From the IMG/VR virus record IMGVR_UViG_3300006805_000152, positions 1 to 24,684 of that record: a stretch of 24,684 nt of DNA; one strand, 5' to 3'. Made by a program: the position numbers and the translations under genes. This DNA is from a virus. The notes beneath the pieces were generated by a model. The model made no database searches. It saw only the letters and a program-made list of their open reading frames with translations, and was not told the origin of the DNA. Shown piece by piece: positions 13,992 to 23,286 of the stretch. Position 1 is the first letter of the stretch; each line of letters opens with the position of its first letter.

Positions 13992-14010
13992 CTTAAATAT
14001 CTTGTTAAAT

Positions 14011-14028
14011 TAATTTTGTAATTTTGCT
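14011..14028 (+). promoter_or_regulatory. Tandem -7 promoter elements
   Basis: TAATTTTG occurs twice back to back (14011-14018 and 14019-14026), the second followed by C. A TTTG inside the tRNA-Leu acceptor stem (13985-13988) is 22 bp from the first copy and could be its -33 box. Transcription would start near 14025-14033, just before the gene at 14053. Confidence 0.65.
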
Positions 14029-14052
14029 TTTTTAATTTAATATAATATAATC

Positions 14053-14826
14053 ATGGCAAGACCAGTAGCAAAGAAGGAAGTCCCTTCTAAAGAATTTGAA
14101 TTTAAAGATAGAATTTATCTTTTAAAAGGTAACGCAACACCAATTACTTATATGTTGCGTTCTAAACACTCACAAAGCAAACCACTTCTTTATTTTGATT
14201 TAGAGACAAGAAGCAATAAAGCTTTAAGATGGAGCGATAACCAGTCATCTCCATTTGTTGATGAACAAGATGGTTATGCTATCTCAACTCCTATTATTTT
14301 TGAGAATGGTGTTTTACAAGTAAAAAAAGAACAAGTAGAGTTACAAAGATTTTTATCTGTTTATCATCCAGACAACCAGTCTATATACGTTGAGTTTGAT
14401 GCAGAAGAAAAAGCAGCTGAAGAGTATGATGAATTAACATTTAAACTAGAGGCTCAGATAGCTGTTAAAGAAATGCCAATTGAAGACTTAGAGGCAATAG
14501 CAAGAGTTTTACTTAAAAGTAAAGTTGAGACGATGACATCTTCTGAATTAAGAAGAGACATGCTGATTTATGCTGGTAGAAATCCAAAGGAGTTTAATTC
14601 TTTAATGAATGATGATTCTGTTAAATTTAGAAACATAGCTATTAGAGCAGTACAGCTAGATATTATTAGATTAAGTACAGATGGACGTACTGTAAATTGG
14701 GGAGGAAAAGATGGTGGAAGAATTATTACTATCCCATTTGGTGAGAATGCTTATTCTGCATTAGCGTCATTTTTCTTAACTGATGAAGGAATGGATGTAT
14801 TGTCTGATATTTCAAACAAGTTGTAG
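14053..14826 (+). CDS. Conserved phage structural-module protein, function unknown
   Basis: A 257-residue soluble protein. The N-terminal half looks beta-rich (KEFEFKDRIYLLKGNATPIT, KPLLYFDLETRSNKALRWSD, PIIFENGVLQVKKEQVELQR). It contains FLSVYHP, a motif I recall in a family common near head genes in Bacteroidota and marine phages. The C-terminal half is helical (MPIEDLEAIARVLLKSKVET, SELRRDMLIYAGRNPKEFN). It is transcribed as its own unit, with tandem -7 elements before and a GAAA-loop terminator after. That implies a dose of its own, as for a decoration, head-completion or assembly protein. No enzyme motif is visible. Confidence 0.75.
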   Translation: MARPVAKKEVPSKEFEFKDRIYLLKGNATPITYMLRSKHSQSKPLLYFDLETRSNKALRWSDNQSSPFVDEQDGYAISTPIIFENGVLQVKKEQVELQRFLSVYHPDNQSIYVEFDAEEKAAEEYDELTFKLEAQIAVKEMPIEDLEAIARVLLKSKVETMTSSELRRDMLIYAGRNPKEFNSLMNDDSVKFRNIAIRAVQLDIIRLSTDGRTVNWGGKDGGRIITIPFGENAYSALASFFLTDEGMDVLSDISNKL

Positions 14827-14852
14827 TGTTTTGTACATAATAACAATCAATT

Positions 14853-14881
14853 GCACTCTCGAAAGGGGGTGCTTTTTTTTT
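14853..14881 (+). terminator. Terminator with GAAA tetraloop
   Basis: An 8-bp stem (GCACTCTC with GGGGGTGC, two T-G wobbles) with a GAAA tetraloop is followed by nine T. It ends the single-gene unit that starts at 14053. The next promoter begins 3 bp later. Confidence 0.85.
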
Positions 14882-14883
14882 AT

Positions 14884-14893
14884 TAACTTTGCA
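14884..14893 (+). promoter_or_regulatory. Promoter (-7 TAACTTTGCA)
   Basis: TAACTTTGCA lies 16 bp before the ATG at 14910 and repeats exactly the -7 element of the scaffold promoter. No TTG is found at the -33 position, which falls in the preceding terminator. It probably drives the ring, muzzle and accessory genes, since I see no other promoter or terminator up to 23286. Confidence 0.7.
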
Positions 14894-14909
14894 CAAAATA
14901 GATATTATT

Positions 14910-15590
14910 ATGATTAATGACGTAAGAAACATGGTTGACTTTGTGTTGAATAAAGAAAGCCGTGGATACATAACTCCATTACAGTTTAACACTTTTGCTA
15001 AACAAGCTCAACAGGAGGTAGTAGATGATTATTTTTATGATTACAACAAGAGTCTAGTTGGTAAGAACTCAAGAACAAATTACAAAGAGATAATCAAAAA
15101 AGCAAAGGAAGGAATGGATGTATTTGCAGTTCCTCCAACATCTCTTGTTTTTGATACAGTAACTGATTTATTTAAAGCTCCATCTGATTTATATACAGCT
15201 ATAACATTGATGTATAATGATAAAGAAATTGAGGAGATACCAAGGGATAAATTAAGTTATTTTTTAACAAACACTTTAGTTGGTCCTAGTGTTTTTTATC
15301 CAGGATATATAAAATACAATAATAATTATAAAGTATACCCAGAAACAATAGAAACAAATGTTAAGTTAATGTACTTTAGAAATCCTAAAGACCCTAACTG
15401 GACATATGAAATGGTAGGAGGTAATCCATTATTCAATCAATCTAAACAAGGATTCCAAGATTTTGAAGTTGGTTTTGAAGATAAACTTAAACTAATTGTA
15501 AAAATACTAAAGTACTCTGGATTAAATATAAGAGAGGCTGATATTGTTGGAGCAGCTATAGCACTTGAAGACAAAGAAAACTTAAAATAA
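14910..15590 (+). CDS. Head-tail ring/connector-type structural protein
   Basis: A 226-residue protein starting at ATG 14910. A frame opening at TTG 14889 would run across the promoter. MINDVRNMVDFVLNKESRGY followed by ITPLQFNTFAKQAQQEVVDD is a conserved opening I recognise from structural proteins encoded just before the tail-adaptor gene in crAss-like and related podoviruses. There they form one of the rings between portal and muzzle. The middle is beta-rich (APSDLYTAITLMYNDKEIEE, NVKLMYFRNPKDPNWTYEM). The C-terminus is helical and ends before the next gene after 13 bp. Ring assignment is by family resemblance and order. Confidence 0.65.
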   Translation: MINDVRNMVDFVLNKESRGYITPLQFNTFAKQAQQEVVDDYFYDYNKSLVGKNSRTNYKEIIKKAKEGMDVFAVPPTSLVFDTVTDLFKAPSDLYTAITLMYNDKEIEEIPRDKLSYFLTNTLVGPSVFYPGYIKYNNNYKVYPETIETNVKLMYFRNPKDPNWTYEMVGGNPLFNQSKQGFQDFEVGFEDKLKLIVKILKYSGLNIREADIVGAAIALEDKENLK

Positions 15591-15603
15591 AAGTTAATAA
15601 GAT

Positions 15604-16470
15604 ATGGCTCAGATAACAGACTTTGAATATTATGAGAATAGTAATGTAAATCCATCTGATGAAAATTGGGGTGGTTATCAATATACACAATTAAAAGATA
15701 TTATAAATAACTTTTATATGATGTATGTTGGAGATGATAAAATAATAAACGATTGTAAAAGATACGAAGTTGTTTTTCACGCAAAAAGAGGATTGCAAGA
15801 GTTAAATTATGATGTGGCAAAAGAAGTAAAGGCTTTAGAATTAGAGTTACCTACTAATTTACAATTACCAGTTCCAAAAGATTTTATAAATTATGTTAGA
15901 GTTAGTTGGGTTGATGACAATGGTAATTTTAGACCGATAATAAAGAATAATCAATCTGGAATAGTAAGCGCTTATCTTCAAGATAACGACTACAATATAT
16001 TATTTGATAATAATGGAGATGCTTTACAAGGTACTTCTACTACAGAAATAAATAGCGCTAGTCCAAAAACCACTAAAGAAGATAGCAATGATCTTTTATA
16101 TGGTGCTAGATTTGGCATGGATGGAAAAACAGCTAATCAAAACGGAACTTTTGTTTTAAATAAGAACTTAGGAGTTATGAGATTTAGCTCTGATCTTATG
16201 GGTAAAACAATTGTTGTTGAGTATTTATCAGATGGTCTTTCTGATTTATCCGAAGATGAGATAAAAGTAAATAAATTAGCAGAGAAGTTTTTATACCAAT
16301 TTATAAAATACGAGATACTTACAAATAAGTTCGGAGTTCAAGAATATATAGTTCAAAGAGCTAGGAATGAATACAGAGCTATTAGAAACAATACCAAGAT
16401 AAGAATGTCAAATATTCGTTACGATGAAATTTTACAATCTATGAGAGGTGCAAGCAATTGGATAAAATAA
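15604..16470 (+). CDS. Head-tail adaptor / ring protein (tail tubular A-like)
   Basis: A 288-residue structural protein. The N-terminal region (ENWGGYQYTQLKDIINNFYM, then VVFHAKRGLQELNYDVAKEV) and LQLPVPKDFINYVRVSWVDD are motifs I recall from adaptor or ring proteins that sit under the portal in podoviruses. After a variable middle, the C-terminal helices (KLAEKFLYQFIKYEILTNKF, then RARNEYRAIRNNTKIRMSNI) match the helical face that adaptor proteins use to contact the portal. The muzzle-like gene starts 1 bp after the stop, so the two are translated together. Confidence 0.72.
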   Translation: MAQITDFEYYENSNVNPSDENWGGYQYTQLKDIINNFYMMYVGDDKIINDCKRYEVVFHAKRGLQELNYDVAKEVKALELELPTNLQLPVPKDFINYVRVSWVDDNGNFRPIIKNNQSGIVSAYLQDNDYNILFDNNGDALQGTSTTEINSASPKTTKEDSNDLLYGARFGMDGKTANQNGTFVLNKNLGVMRFSSDLMGKTIVVEYLSDGLSDLSEDEIKVNKLAEKFLYQFIKYEILTNKFGVQEYIVQRARNEYRAIRNNTKIRMSNIRYDEILQSMRGASNWIK

Positions 16471-16471
16471 T

Positions 16472-19400
16472 ATGGAGTTAAAAAAAACTTTTGTAAATGG
16501 ATTAATGAACAAAGATTTCGATGTTCGATTGATACCAGAAGGAGAATATATAGATGCTCAAAATATACTAGTTACAAACTCAAATGATTCTAGTGTTGGT
16601 CTTATTCAAAAAGCAAATGGATTTGATAAGTTAACGAATTTATCAATACCAACTGATGCAATAACTATTGGAAGCGTAACTGATGAAGGTAATGAATGTA
16701 TATATTGGTTTGTAACTTCAAGTATTGGTAATTTCATATATGAATACGATATTTTAAATAACGAATCTACATCTGTTATATTAGCAGATAATAGATCTCC
16801 AGAAAATAATATTTTGAATTTCAATTCTGAATATAAAATCACTGGTGTTAATGTGATATATAATTCTTTTAACAAAGAAAAGTTATTGATATGGACAGAC
16901 GACTTGAATCCTATAAGATGTATAAACATAAATAGATGCAAATCACTAGCTGTAAATGATTTTAATACGCAAGATATAAGTTTACATAAGAGAGCTCCTT
17001 TTGAAGCTCCTACGTGTACTCCTACGCAATTTGGAGACGGAACAGAAAGTAATATAAAAGAGAGGTTTCTTTCTTTTGGATATAGATATAAATATTTAGA
17101 TGGAGAGTATAGCGCTTCGTCTTCATTTAGTAACCCTCAATTTTACCCATCTGATTTTTCATTTAATTTTTCTACACAAGAAAACAATGGAATGGTAAAT
17201 TCGTTTAACGCTATAAACATAAAATTTAACACTGGAGATAAAAACGTTACCGATATACAGTTATTATTCAAAGAAAGTAATAGCAATAATATATACGTAA
17301 TAGATAATTTTAATAAATCAAAAGAAGGTTACGGAAATAATTCTAATAAAACATTTTTGTTTTCAAATAACAAAATATACTCTATACTTCCAGAAGACGA
17401 AGTTAATAGACTATATGACAACGTACCTACATTAGCGAAATCACAAGAGTTTATTGGTAATAGATTAATATTTGGTAATTATACTGAAGGAAGGGATTTA
17501 ATTGATTTAGATGGAAAGAAAATAGATGTTGATTTTGAATTAGGTTTTACTTCTCAACAATTTTCAGACATAGACTTGTCTTTTTCATTGTCAAATACTT
17601 TAACAGAAAACGATACGTTGAGTATAACTCTTGATGATTCACAATTAAAAAGTGGTAAAATAATAAATATATCATTTAGATCTAGTAGTTTAACTCCATT
17701 TTTTGGTAATTATTTATCTGATTTGTCTTTTTATTTAGATAAAGACTATGAAACAGCTTATGATTTATCTATATCAGAAGAGTTTATAAACTTCATAAAT
17801 GTAGTTGCTACAAATCAATTTTCTAATTACGACTTTACTAATACCGTTCCGGTTGGTGATGTAGCTGTTTATTATCCATATGAAATAATAACTTCTGGTT
17901 ATCCAAATATTTTAAAGATAAAGATACCATATATATCACATACTTCTGGAAATGAATATTATATAATAAAAGAAGATACTGTTAGTATTTATCTTTCAAC
18001 TGGTAATGCTTTTTCTAGTTGTAAATCCAATAGGAGTTATGAAGCTGGTATTGTTTATCTAGATGATGATGGAAGATATTCTACTGTATTAACTAGTAAA
18101 AACAACACTTCTTTTATACCTATTGATAGTAGCTATACAAAGAATCAATTACAAATGCAAATAAATAGTAACCCACCTAAATGGGCTAATAGATATAAGG
18201 TATTTATAAAAGATAGTAAGTTAAATTACCAAACAATATATGGTGTATTTGCGTATAAAGAAGATTCATTTTTATGGATAAGACTTGAGGGTCAAGATAA
18301 ACAAAAAGTAAGGGAAGGTGATTATATAATAGTTAAAAAAAATGTAAGTGGAATATCTGAATCTATAGAAAAAATACAGATATTAGAATACGCAACAAAA
18401 ATAAAAGATTTTATAGAGGGAAACAAAAATCCTTCTGATGTAGATATAATAGAAAAAGAAGGAGTATATATAAAAGTAAAGGCAAATGGATCTTTAAACA
18501 TAGATGGGGTAGAAAAAAACTTTTATGACTTAGTGAATCATGCTGAAAGTCATGGTGATTACTTTTTTTTAAATATAGGTCCATTTTCTAATAAAAACGC
18601 AGCTGGCGTTATAGAAGACATAAAGATAACTCCTGGTACGTTTATAGATATGTCTATAACTAGTATAAAATACGGTAAAGCTCCAGCAAATGAAGAGTTT
18701 AAAAAACAATTTGTTTCAAGTGATAGTTATGATACTTTTGAAGATTGGTTTGAAACAGAAGCAAATGGACTTGGTGTTTTTGAAGACTCATTACCTCATG
18801 AATTTGTAAGAGATAACGGTTTGCTATATTTAAAAGTAAAAAATATAGTTAATGGTAGTGGTCAAAGAAGTTCATTTATGGATTCAAAGGTTACTATAAC
18901 TTCTGGAATAAGTCTTTTAATATTCGAGACAGATCCAGATGAAAATAATTCAGAGATATTTTTTGAGACTCAAGATACTTATTTAATACAAGATGGAAAA
19001 CATTTATCTAGAGTTCAAAGTAATTCTTTAGATTCTAACCAAACTGCAATTTCTCCAGCTGTAATAAATATAGATTGGTTTAATTGTTTTTCTCAAGGAA
19101 ATGGAGCTGAAAGTTACATAATTAAAGATTCTTTCAACAAGAATTTCTTATCGATGAATTCAAGACCAAATGCCGTACAATTAGATGGTTATAAAGAAGT
19201 AAGAAATATAGCTTCATTAACTTATAGTGGTGCATTTGACAAAACAACTAGCTACAACTCACTTAATGAATTTAATCTATCTAGAGGAAACTATAAAGAT
19301 TTAGATGATAAATACGGTAGTATTCAAAAAATACACTCTAGGGATAATGATTTAATAATATTTCAAGAGGATAAGGTACATAGAGTTTTATATAATAAAA

Positions 19401-20584
19401 ATGTTCTTTACGATGCAGTTGGTGGTGGTCAAATATCTTCTATTGAAGAAGTTCTTGGTCAAGAAGTTCCTTTTGCTGGTGAGTGGGGTATAAGTAAGAA
19501 CCCAGAGAGCTTTGCTTATTATGCTAATTCATTGTATTTTACAGATACTAATAAAGGAGCTGTATTAAGATTAGGAGGAGATGGATTAGAGCCAATATCT
19601 AAATACAAAATGAAAGATTGGTTTAGAGATAACTTAAGAGATTATAAACTTAATTTTAAACCTGCTGGCTTTGATCCAGTTCGTGATGAGTATATATTAT
19701 CTTTATCTAATGAAGAAAAAGAATATAAAAGTATGTTGCTATGTGGTCAACATATAGATTGGATAAACATAAAACCTAATTCATCTTATACATACGAAGT
19801 TGACTTAGGAGTTAATATAGGAACACATATATTTAATTATGTAATAGAAAGTGGAAGTGTATTTGATTTTGAGTTTACTACTAATGGAGTTACATCTATA
19901 TTTAATGATAGAACTGGTACTGGTGGAATATCAATATCTAAAACATCTAGCCAAAATAAAGGAACGCTTATTATATATAATAGAGAGGTAAGTATAGGTG
20001 CTTTATCATTAACTAATAACTGTATTATAAATCCAGAATTAGAGGTCATAACATTGGTTGTAGGAGACGATACAGATACAGGATTGTCAATGACTAATAA
20101 ATATTCTTGGACAAATTCAGCTACTGGAACTAGTGGGTTTTCATCAGCTTTAGATATATTCCCTTCTAATGGAATTGCTAGATTTGATTCAGACACTGGC
20201 TTTGAAGGAGAAAATGAAATACCATACAATAATTCAACTATAAGAGTTAGTTCGATTAAAGGTACTGGAACTTTTACTGGATGTAATAGAATAGGTTATG
20301 TCGTTTCCGATATGGCTTTAGATGCACAACAGATATTAGAATTTGCTACTTATCCTATAGTAACAGATAATGGTTCTGAAAATTATATTGATTTTGCATT
20401 TACTAGATCAAGTAATCAAATCTTACATTTAGTTTGGGATTATATAGATGTAAAAAATTGTGGAATAATTGCATATGAAATAGATTTATGTTATAGCGAA
20501 ACTAGTATAGACCAAGCTTGTAAATGTTTATCTTTGCAAGATTACACAGAAACAGATTATTCAACAGATTATTTTATAAATTAA
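16472..20584 (+). CDS. Muzzle-like tail stabilisation protein
   Basis: A 1370-residue protein, the largest complete one here. NGLMNKDFDVRLIPEGEYID followed by AQNILV near residues 10-35 is a signature I recognise in crAss-like and other podovirus tail proteins called stabilisation protein or, in the crAss001 structure, muzzle. A second conserved block near residues 520-625 includes RSYEAGIVYLDDDGRYSTVL, NPPKWANRYKVFIKDSKLNY and FLWIRLEGQDKQKVREGDYI. The rest is beta-rich with many Asn/Ser-rich loops. The C-terminus has a CKC motif (DQACKCLSL). It would form the distal tail knob that guides DNA out. No glycan-cleaving motif is evident. It follows the adaptor gene after 1 bp. Confidence 0.75.
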   Translation: MELKKTFVNGLMNKDFDVRLIPEGEYIDAQNILVTNSNDSSVGLIQKANGFDKLTNLSIPTDAITIGSVTDEGNECIYWFVTSSIGNFIYEYDILNNESTSVILADNRSPENNILNFNSEYKITGVNVIYNSFNKEKLLIWTDDLNPIRCININRCKSLAVNDFNTQDISLHKRAPFEAPTCTPTQFGDGTESNIKERFLSFGYRYKYLDGEYSASSSFSNPQFYPSDFSFNFSTQENNGMVNSFNAINIKFNTGDKNVTDIQLLFKESNSNNIYVIDNFNKSKEGYGNNSNKTFLFSNNKIYSILPEDEVNRLYDNVPTLAKSQEFIGNRLIFGNYTEGRDLIDLDGKKIDVDFELGFTSQQFSDIDLSFSLSNTLTENDTLSITLDDSQLKSGKIINISFRSSSLTPFFGNYLSDLSFYLDKDYETAYDLSISEEFINFINVVATNQFSNYDFTNTVPVGDVAVYYPYEIITSGYPNILKIKIPYISHTSGNEYYIIKEDTVSIYLSTGNAFSSCKSNRSYEAGIVYLDDDGRYSTVLTSKNNTSFIPIDSSYTKNQLQMQINSNPPKWANRYKVFIKDSKLNYQTIYGVFAYKEDSFLWIRLEGQDKQKVREGDYIIVKKNVSGISESIEKIQILEYATKIKDFIEGNKNPSDVDIIEKEGVYIKVKANGSLNIDGVEKNFYDLVNHAESHGDYFFLNIGPFSNKNAAGVIEDIKITPGTFIDMSITSIKYGKAPANEEFKKQFVSSDSYDTFEDWFETEANGLGVFEDSLPHEFVRDNGLLYLKVKNIVNGSGQRSSFMDSKVTITSGISLLIFETDPDENNSEIFFETQDTYLIQDGKHLSRVQSNSLDSNQTAISPAVINIDWFNCFSQGNGAESYIIKDSFNKNFLSMNSRPNAVQLDGYKEVRNIASLTYSGAFDKTTSYNSLNEFNLSRGNYKDLDDKYGSIQKIHSRDNDLIIFQEDKVHRVLYNKNVLYDAVGGGQISSIEEVLGQEVPFAGEWGISKNPESFAYYANSLYFTDTNKGAVLRLGGDGLEPISKYKMKDWFRDNLRDYKLNFKPAGFDPVRDEYILSLSNEEKEYKSMLLCGQHIDWINIKPNSSYTYEVDLGVNIGTHIFNYVIESGSVFDFEFTTNGVTSIFNDRTGTGGISISKTSSQNKGTLIIYNREVSIGALSLTNNCIINPELEVITLVVGDDTDTGLSMTNKYSWTNSATGTSGFSSALDIFPSNGIARFDSDTGFEGENEIPYNNSTIRVSSIKGTGTFTGCNRIGYVVSDMALDAQQILEFATYPIVTDNGSENYIDFAFTRSSNQILHLVWDYIDVKNCGIIAYEIDLCYSETSIDQACKCLSLQDYTETDYSTDYFIN

Positions 20585-20591
20585 AAAAAAT

Positions 20592-20969
20592 ATGACAAAA
20601 GCAGAAGTACAAAGCTTAATAGATACTAATCTAGAAAGCGCAACAAATATAACGGCTCTTAAACATAGAGCTGTAGAGACAGCTATATTGAACTTTATAT
20701 CTGATTCATCTCCATTGCTAAAGGGAACTTATTTTATAGGTAATTTGACTTCAACTGATATGTTAAAAACTATAACTTTTAGTAGTGTAGGTACATCTGA
20801 CTATATAGTTACTGGATCACTAGTTGGAGCGTCTGCTGATTACAATGCAGATAATGATGTAATGTGGTCTATTAGGGAAAAAACGGCAACAGGTTTTAAA
20901 TTAGCTCTTAGAGAAGTTGCTGGTATAGATCAAAATTTAAGTTTTGATTATGTGTTATTTAAAAAATAA
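20592..20969 (+). CDS. Small tail/fibre-associated protein, function unknown
   Basis: A 125-residue protein. The first 40 residues are helical (TKAEVQSLIDTNLESATNIT, then ALKHRAVETAILNFISD), a motif I recall at the start of many short fibre or neck-associated proteins in Bacteroidota phages. The remaining 80 residues are beta-rich (GTYFIGNLTSTDMLKTITFS, DYIVTGSLVGASADY, LSFDYVLFKK) and could be a small sandwich domain. A helical anchor with a beta head suggests a short trimeric appendage, but this is inference. The start is in the leader AAAAAATATG, 7 bp after the muzzle-like gene. Confidence 0.65.
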   Translation: MTKAEVQSLIDTNLESATNITALKHRAVETAILNFISDSSPLLKGTYFIGNLTSTDMLKTITFSSVGTSDYIVTGSLVGASADYNADNDVMWSIREKTATGFKLALREVAGIDQNLSFDYVLFKK

Positions 20970-20973
20970 ATAA

Positions 20974-22509
20974 ATGATATTTTATATAGATTCAATAGAT
21001 TTTAATACAGCTACTTCTGTATACGAAGACGCAGGATTTTTAAGAAAGGCTCCAGATGGATACTATTCTATTTCTGGAATATACAGAAGACAAGTTTTTG
21101 GTAAATTAACAAATATTGAGACTTGTCCAATAACAGTTACTTCAAGTCCAGTTACTTTTTTAACAAATGAAGATGTAAATGTAAATGTAAGTTTAATTGG
21201 TGCTAGCGACTTAGCTAATCCTAATTACGTAATAACTTCACTTCCGAACACATTGCAAGGAGATATATATGACTTAGGAACTTCTTTAAAGATAAGTTCT
21301 GTTCCATATACTCTTTCGTCATTTGGAAATGTAATTACATTTAAACCTTTTTTAAATTACTATGGATCTGTTAGTCCGTTTAATTTTAAATTAATTTCAA
21401 ATGGAAACGAAAGTAATATTTCAACTGTATCTGGTACTGTAATAGCTATATCAGACGCTCCTATATTTAATCAAATAGCTCCTCCATTTACTGGATCTCC
21501 AGGAGATATATATACTTACACAGGAACCGTATCTGATCCAGATGCACCTTCTGATATATTGATTGTTTCTATAGCTTCTAATTCATCATTACCACCTAGT
21601 TGGACTCTTGTTCAAACTCCTGGAACTAATACGTTTACAATATCTGGTCCAGTACCAGCTGGAGCTAACTATTCGGTTATATTACAGGTTAATGATTTAG
21701 ATACTCCTTCAAACGCTACTCAACAAGTATTATTTGTAAACTCTATATTTGCCACTTTGGTTAGTATGGAATTTAAACTTAATTACTTTGGAACAGCTAT
21801 GACTAGTGGAGGGACTGGAAGCTCTCCAAAAACAACTTCTCCTATAGTATTAAGCAATTGGCCAACTGGATATCAAACTGGTCATATTTGCAATAGAGCT
21901 CAGTTTAATTTAGTTGCTGGTGTTTTTGCTAATTTAAATGGTGGAAAATGGATATGGAGAGATTTAGGTAAGGGAAGTTTAAATAATAATGGATCAGGTT
22001 TTGATACATATAATGTTTTTGATAGTAACATAGATGAATTAGCGTTAATACCATTTATTTCAAATGGATATACAATACCAATCTCTTATGTGAATATAGC
22101 TGCTGGTTATCAAACTGATTTATTAAATTATCCAAATAAAATATTTGTAGATGGAGATCCTCAAACTTATTATAATTCAAGTAATTTTGTTGCGACTCCA
22201 TATAACAGAGTAAGTTATTTTGACATATCTCAATTAGAAGCTACTGAGCTATCTAACAGTTCTAACTGGATCGGTTCTCAAAATAGGGGTGTTATTAAAT
22301 TCAAATTAGTACCTAATTCATATAATCTTGATGGTTCTGCAAATTATCACTCTGATTCTAGTTGGATGCAAGTTTTTAAACGAAATTCTACAGGAACTAA
22401 TCAAGAGGAAGTTTTAAATCCATCAACTAATCAGAGTTTCTTATTGACTTCAAGCGTAGTTATAACTGTGGATATAATAAATAATACTGTAACTGTAGGA
22501 ACATCTTAA
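20974..22509 (+). CDS. Tail surface protein with Ig/cadherin-like domains
   Basis: A 511-residue, Ser/Thr/Asn-rich, beta-structured protein. Residues 1-50 (IDFNTATSVYEDAGFLRKAP, DGYYSISGIYRRQ) look like an attachment domain. Residues about 50-155 and 155-258 read as two Ig- or cadherin-like domains. The second contains YTYTGTVSDPDAPSDILIVS and a closing YSVILQVNDLDTP, with the DxD pattern of calcium-binding cadherin-type folds. Residues 260-511 form a separate domain (GGKWIWRDLGKGSLNNNGSG, then FDTYNVFDSNIDELALIPF) that could bind the host surface. No signal peptide is present, as expected for a virion protein. An adhesin role is inferred. Confidence 0.6.
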   Translation: MIFYIDSIDFNTATSVYEDAGFLRKAPDGYYSISGIYRRQVFGKLTNIETCPITVTSSPVTFLTNEDVNVNVSLIGASDLANPNYVITSLPNTLQGDIYDLGTSLKISSVPYTLSSFGNVITFKPFLNYYGSVSPFNFKLISNGNESNISTVSGTVIAISDAPIFNQIAPPFTGSPGDIYTYTGTVSDPDAPSDILIVSIASNSSLPPSWTLVQTPGTNTFTISGPVPAGANYSVILQVNDLDTPSNATQQVLFVNSIFATLVSMEFKLNYFGTAMTSGGTGSSPKTTSPIVLSNWPTGYQTGHICNRAQFNLVAGVFANLNGGKWIWRDLGKGSLNNNGSGFDTYNVFDSNIDELALIPFISNGYTIPISYVNIAAGYQTDLLNYPNKIFVDGDPQTYYNSSNFVATPYNRVSYFDISQLEATELSNSSNWIGSQNRGVIKFKLVPNSYNLDGSANYHSDSSWMQVFKRNSTGTNQEEVLNPSTNQSFLLTSSVVITVDIINNTVTVGTS

Positions 22510-22527
22510 TAATTAAAAAAAAAACAA

Positions 22528-23286
22528 ATGTCAAGTACTATATCTTTTGATGAAAAAAATAATGGATGGACAACATTCTGGTCTTATAGTCCAGAATGGA
22601 TGTCTAGACTTGGTAATAGTTTCTATTCTTTTAAGTGTGGTCAACTTTTTAAACACCACTCAGAAACATCTCCTAAGAATTACTTTTACAATAGCACTGG
22701 CTCTTTAGTAAATCACGATTCATATATTGAGTTTGCATTTAATCAAGATCCTAGTGATGTAAAACATTTTAAAACCATATCATTAGAATCTAGTGATAAA
22801 AACTGGAATTTAGAAGTAGTAAGTAATTTAGACTCTGGATATATAAACAGTTCTCAATTTGAGATTAGAGAAGGAGAAAGCTATGGATACATAAGAAGAA
22901 ATGGAGATGATTTATTAGACTTCTCTCACTTGTCTATTCAAGGTTTAGGAACACCAACATCAAGGAGTGGTAATACATATACATTTACTTCATTACCATC
23001 TTTCTTATCTGAGGAAGATTGTTTATATTTTGTAAAACCTAGTGATGGTACAAACGTAAAAGTTGGTAGATTAGTTTCCTTTGATGGATACCAATTAACA
23101 ACAGTAACTCCATCTCCTCCAGTAACCATAGAGAATAATGCATTTTATTTTATAGCTAAAAATTCAGAGGCCGAAAGTTTTGGTGTCAAAGGTTATTTTG
23201 CAAAAGTGAAATTGACTTCTACTGGTATTGGAACAAAACAAGATATATTCTCTGTAAACGCAGAAGTGTTTAAATCCTACAAATAG
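22528..23286 (+). CDS. Conserved tail structural protein, function unknown
   Basis: A 252-residue beta-rich protein. FDEKNNGWTTFWSYSPEWMS followed by RLGNSFYSFKCGQLFKHHSE is a block I recognise from proteins encoded after the muzzle or stabilisation gene in crAss-like and marine podoviruses. The middle (FEIREGESYGYIRRNGDDLL) and end (VKGYFAKVKLTSTGIGTKQD, then IFSVNAEVFKSYK) are beta strands. I assign it to the virion by family and position only. It is the last gene of the long unit that begins at 14910. Its TAG stop overlaps the first of three 23-bp repeats. Confidence 0.65.
   Translation: MSSTISFDEKNNGWTTFWSYSPEWMSRLGNSFYSFKCGQLFKHHSETSPKNYFYNSTGSLVNHDSYIEFAFNQDPSDVKHFKTISLESSDKNWNLEVVSNLDSGYINSSQFEIREGESYGYIRRNGDDLLDFSHLSIQGLGTPTSRSGNTYTFTSLPSFLSEEDCLYFVKPSDGTNVKVGRLVSFDGYQLTTVTPSPPVTIENNAFYFIAKNSEAESFGVKGYFAKVKLTSTGIGTKQDIFSVNAEVFKSYK

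Noticed and set aside
14889-14909. TTG start for the ring-type protein
   Set aside because: The TTG lies inside the -7 promoter element. ATG 14910 fits the conserved N-terminus.
19837-20229. Antisense frame inside the muzzle-like gene
   Set aside because: The + strand frame carries the conserved domains. The antisense frame has only low-complexity Pro/Val/Ser content.
14884-23286. Tape-measure or contractile-tail genes
   Set aside because: No long helical tape measure, tube, sheath or baseplate protein is present. The gene set fits a short-tailed virion.
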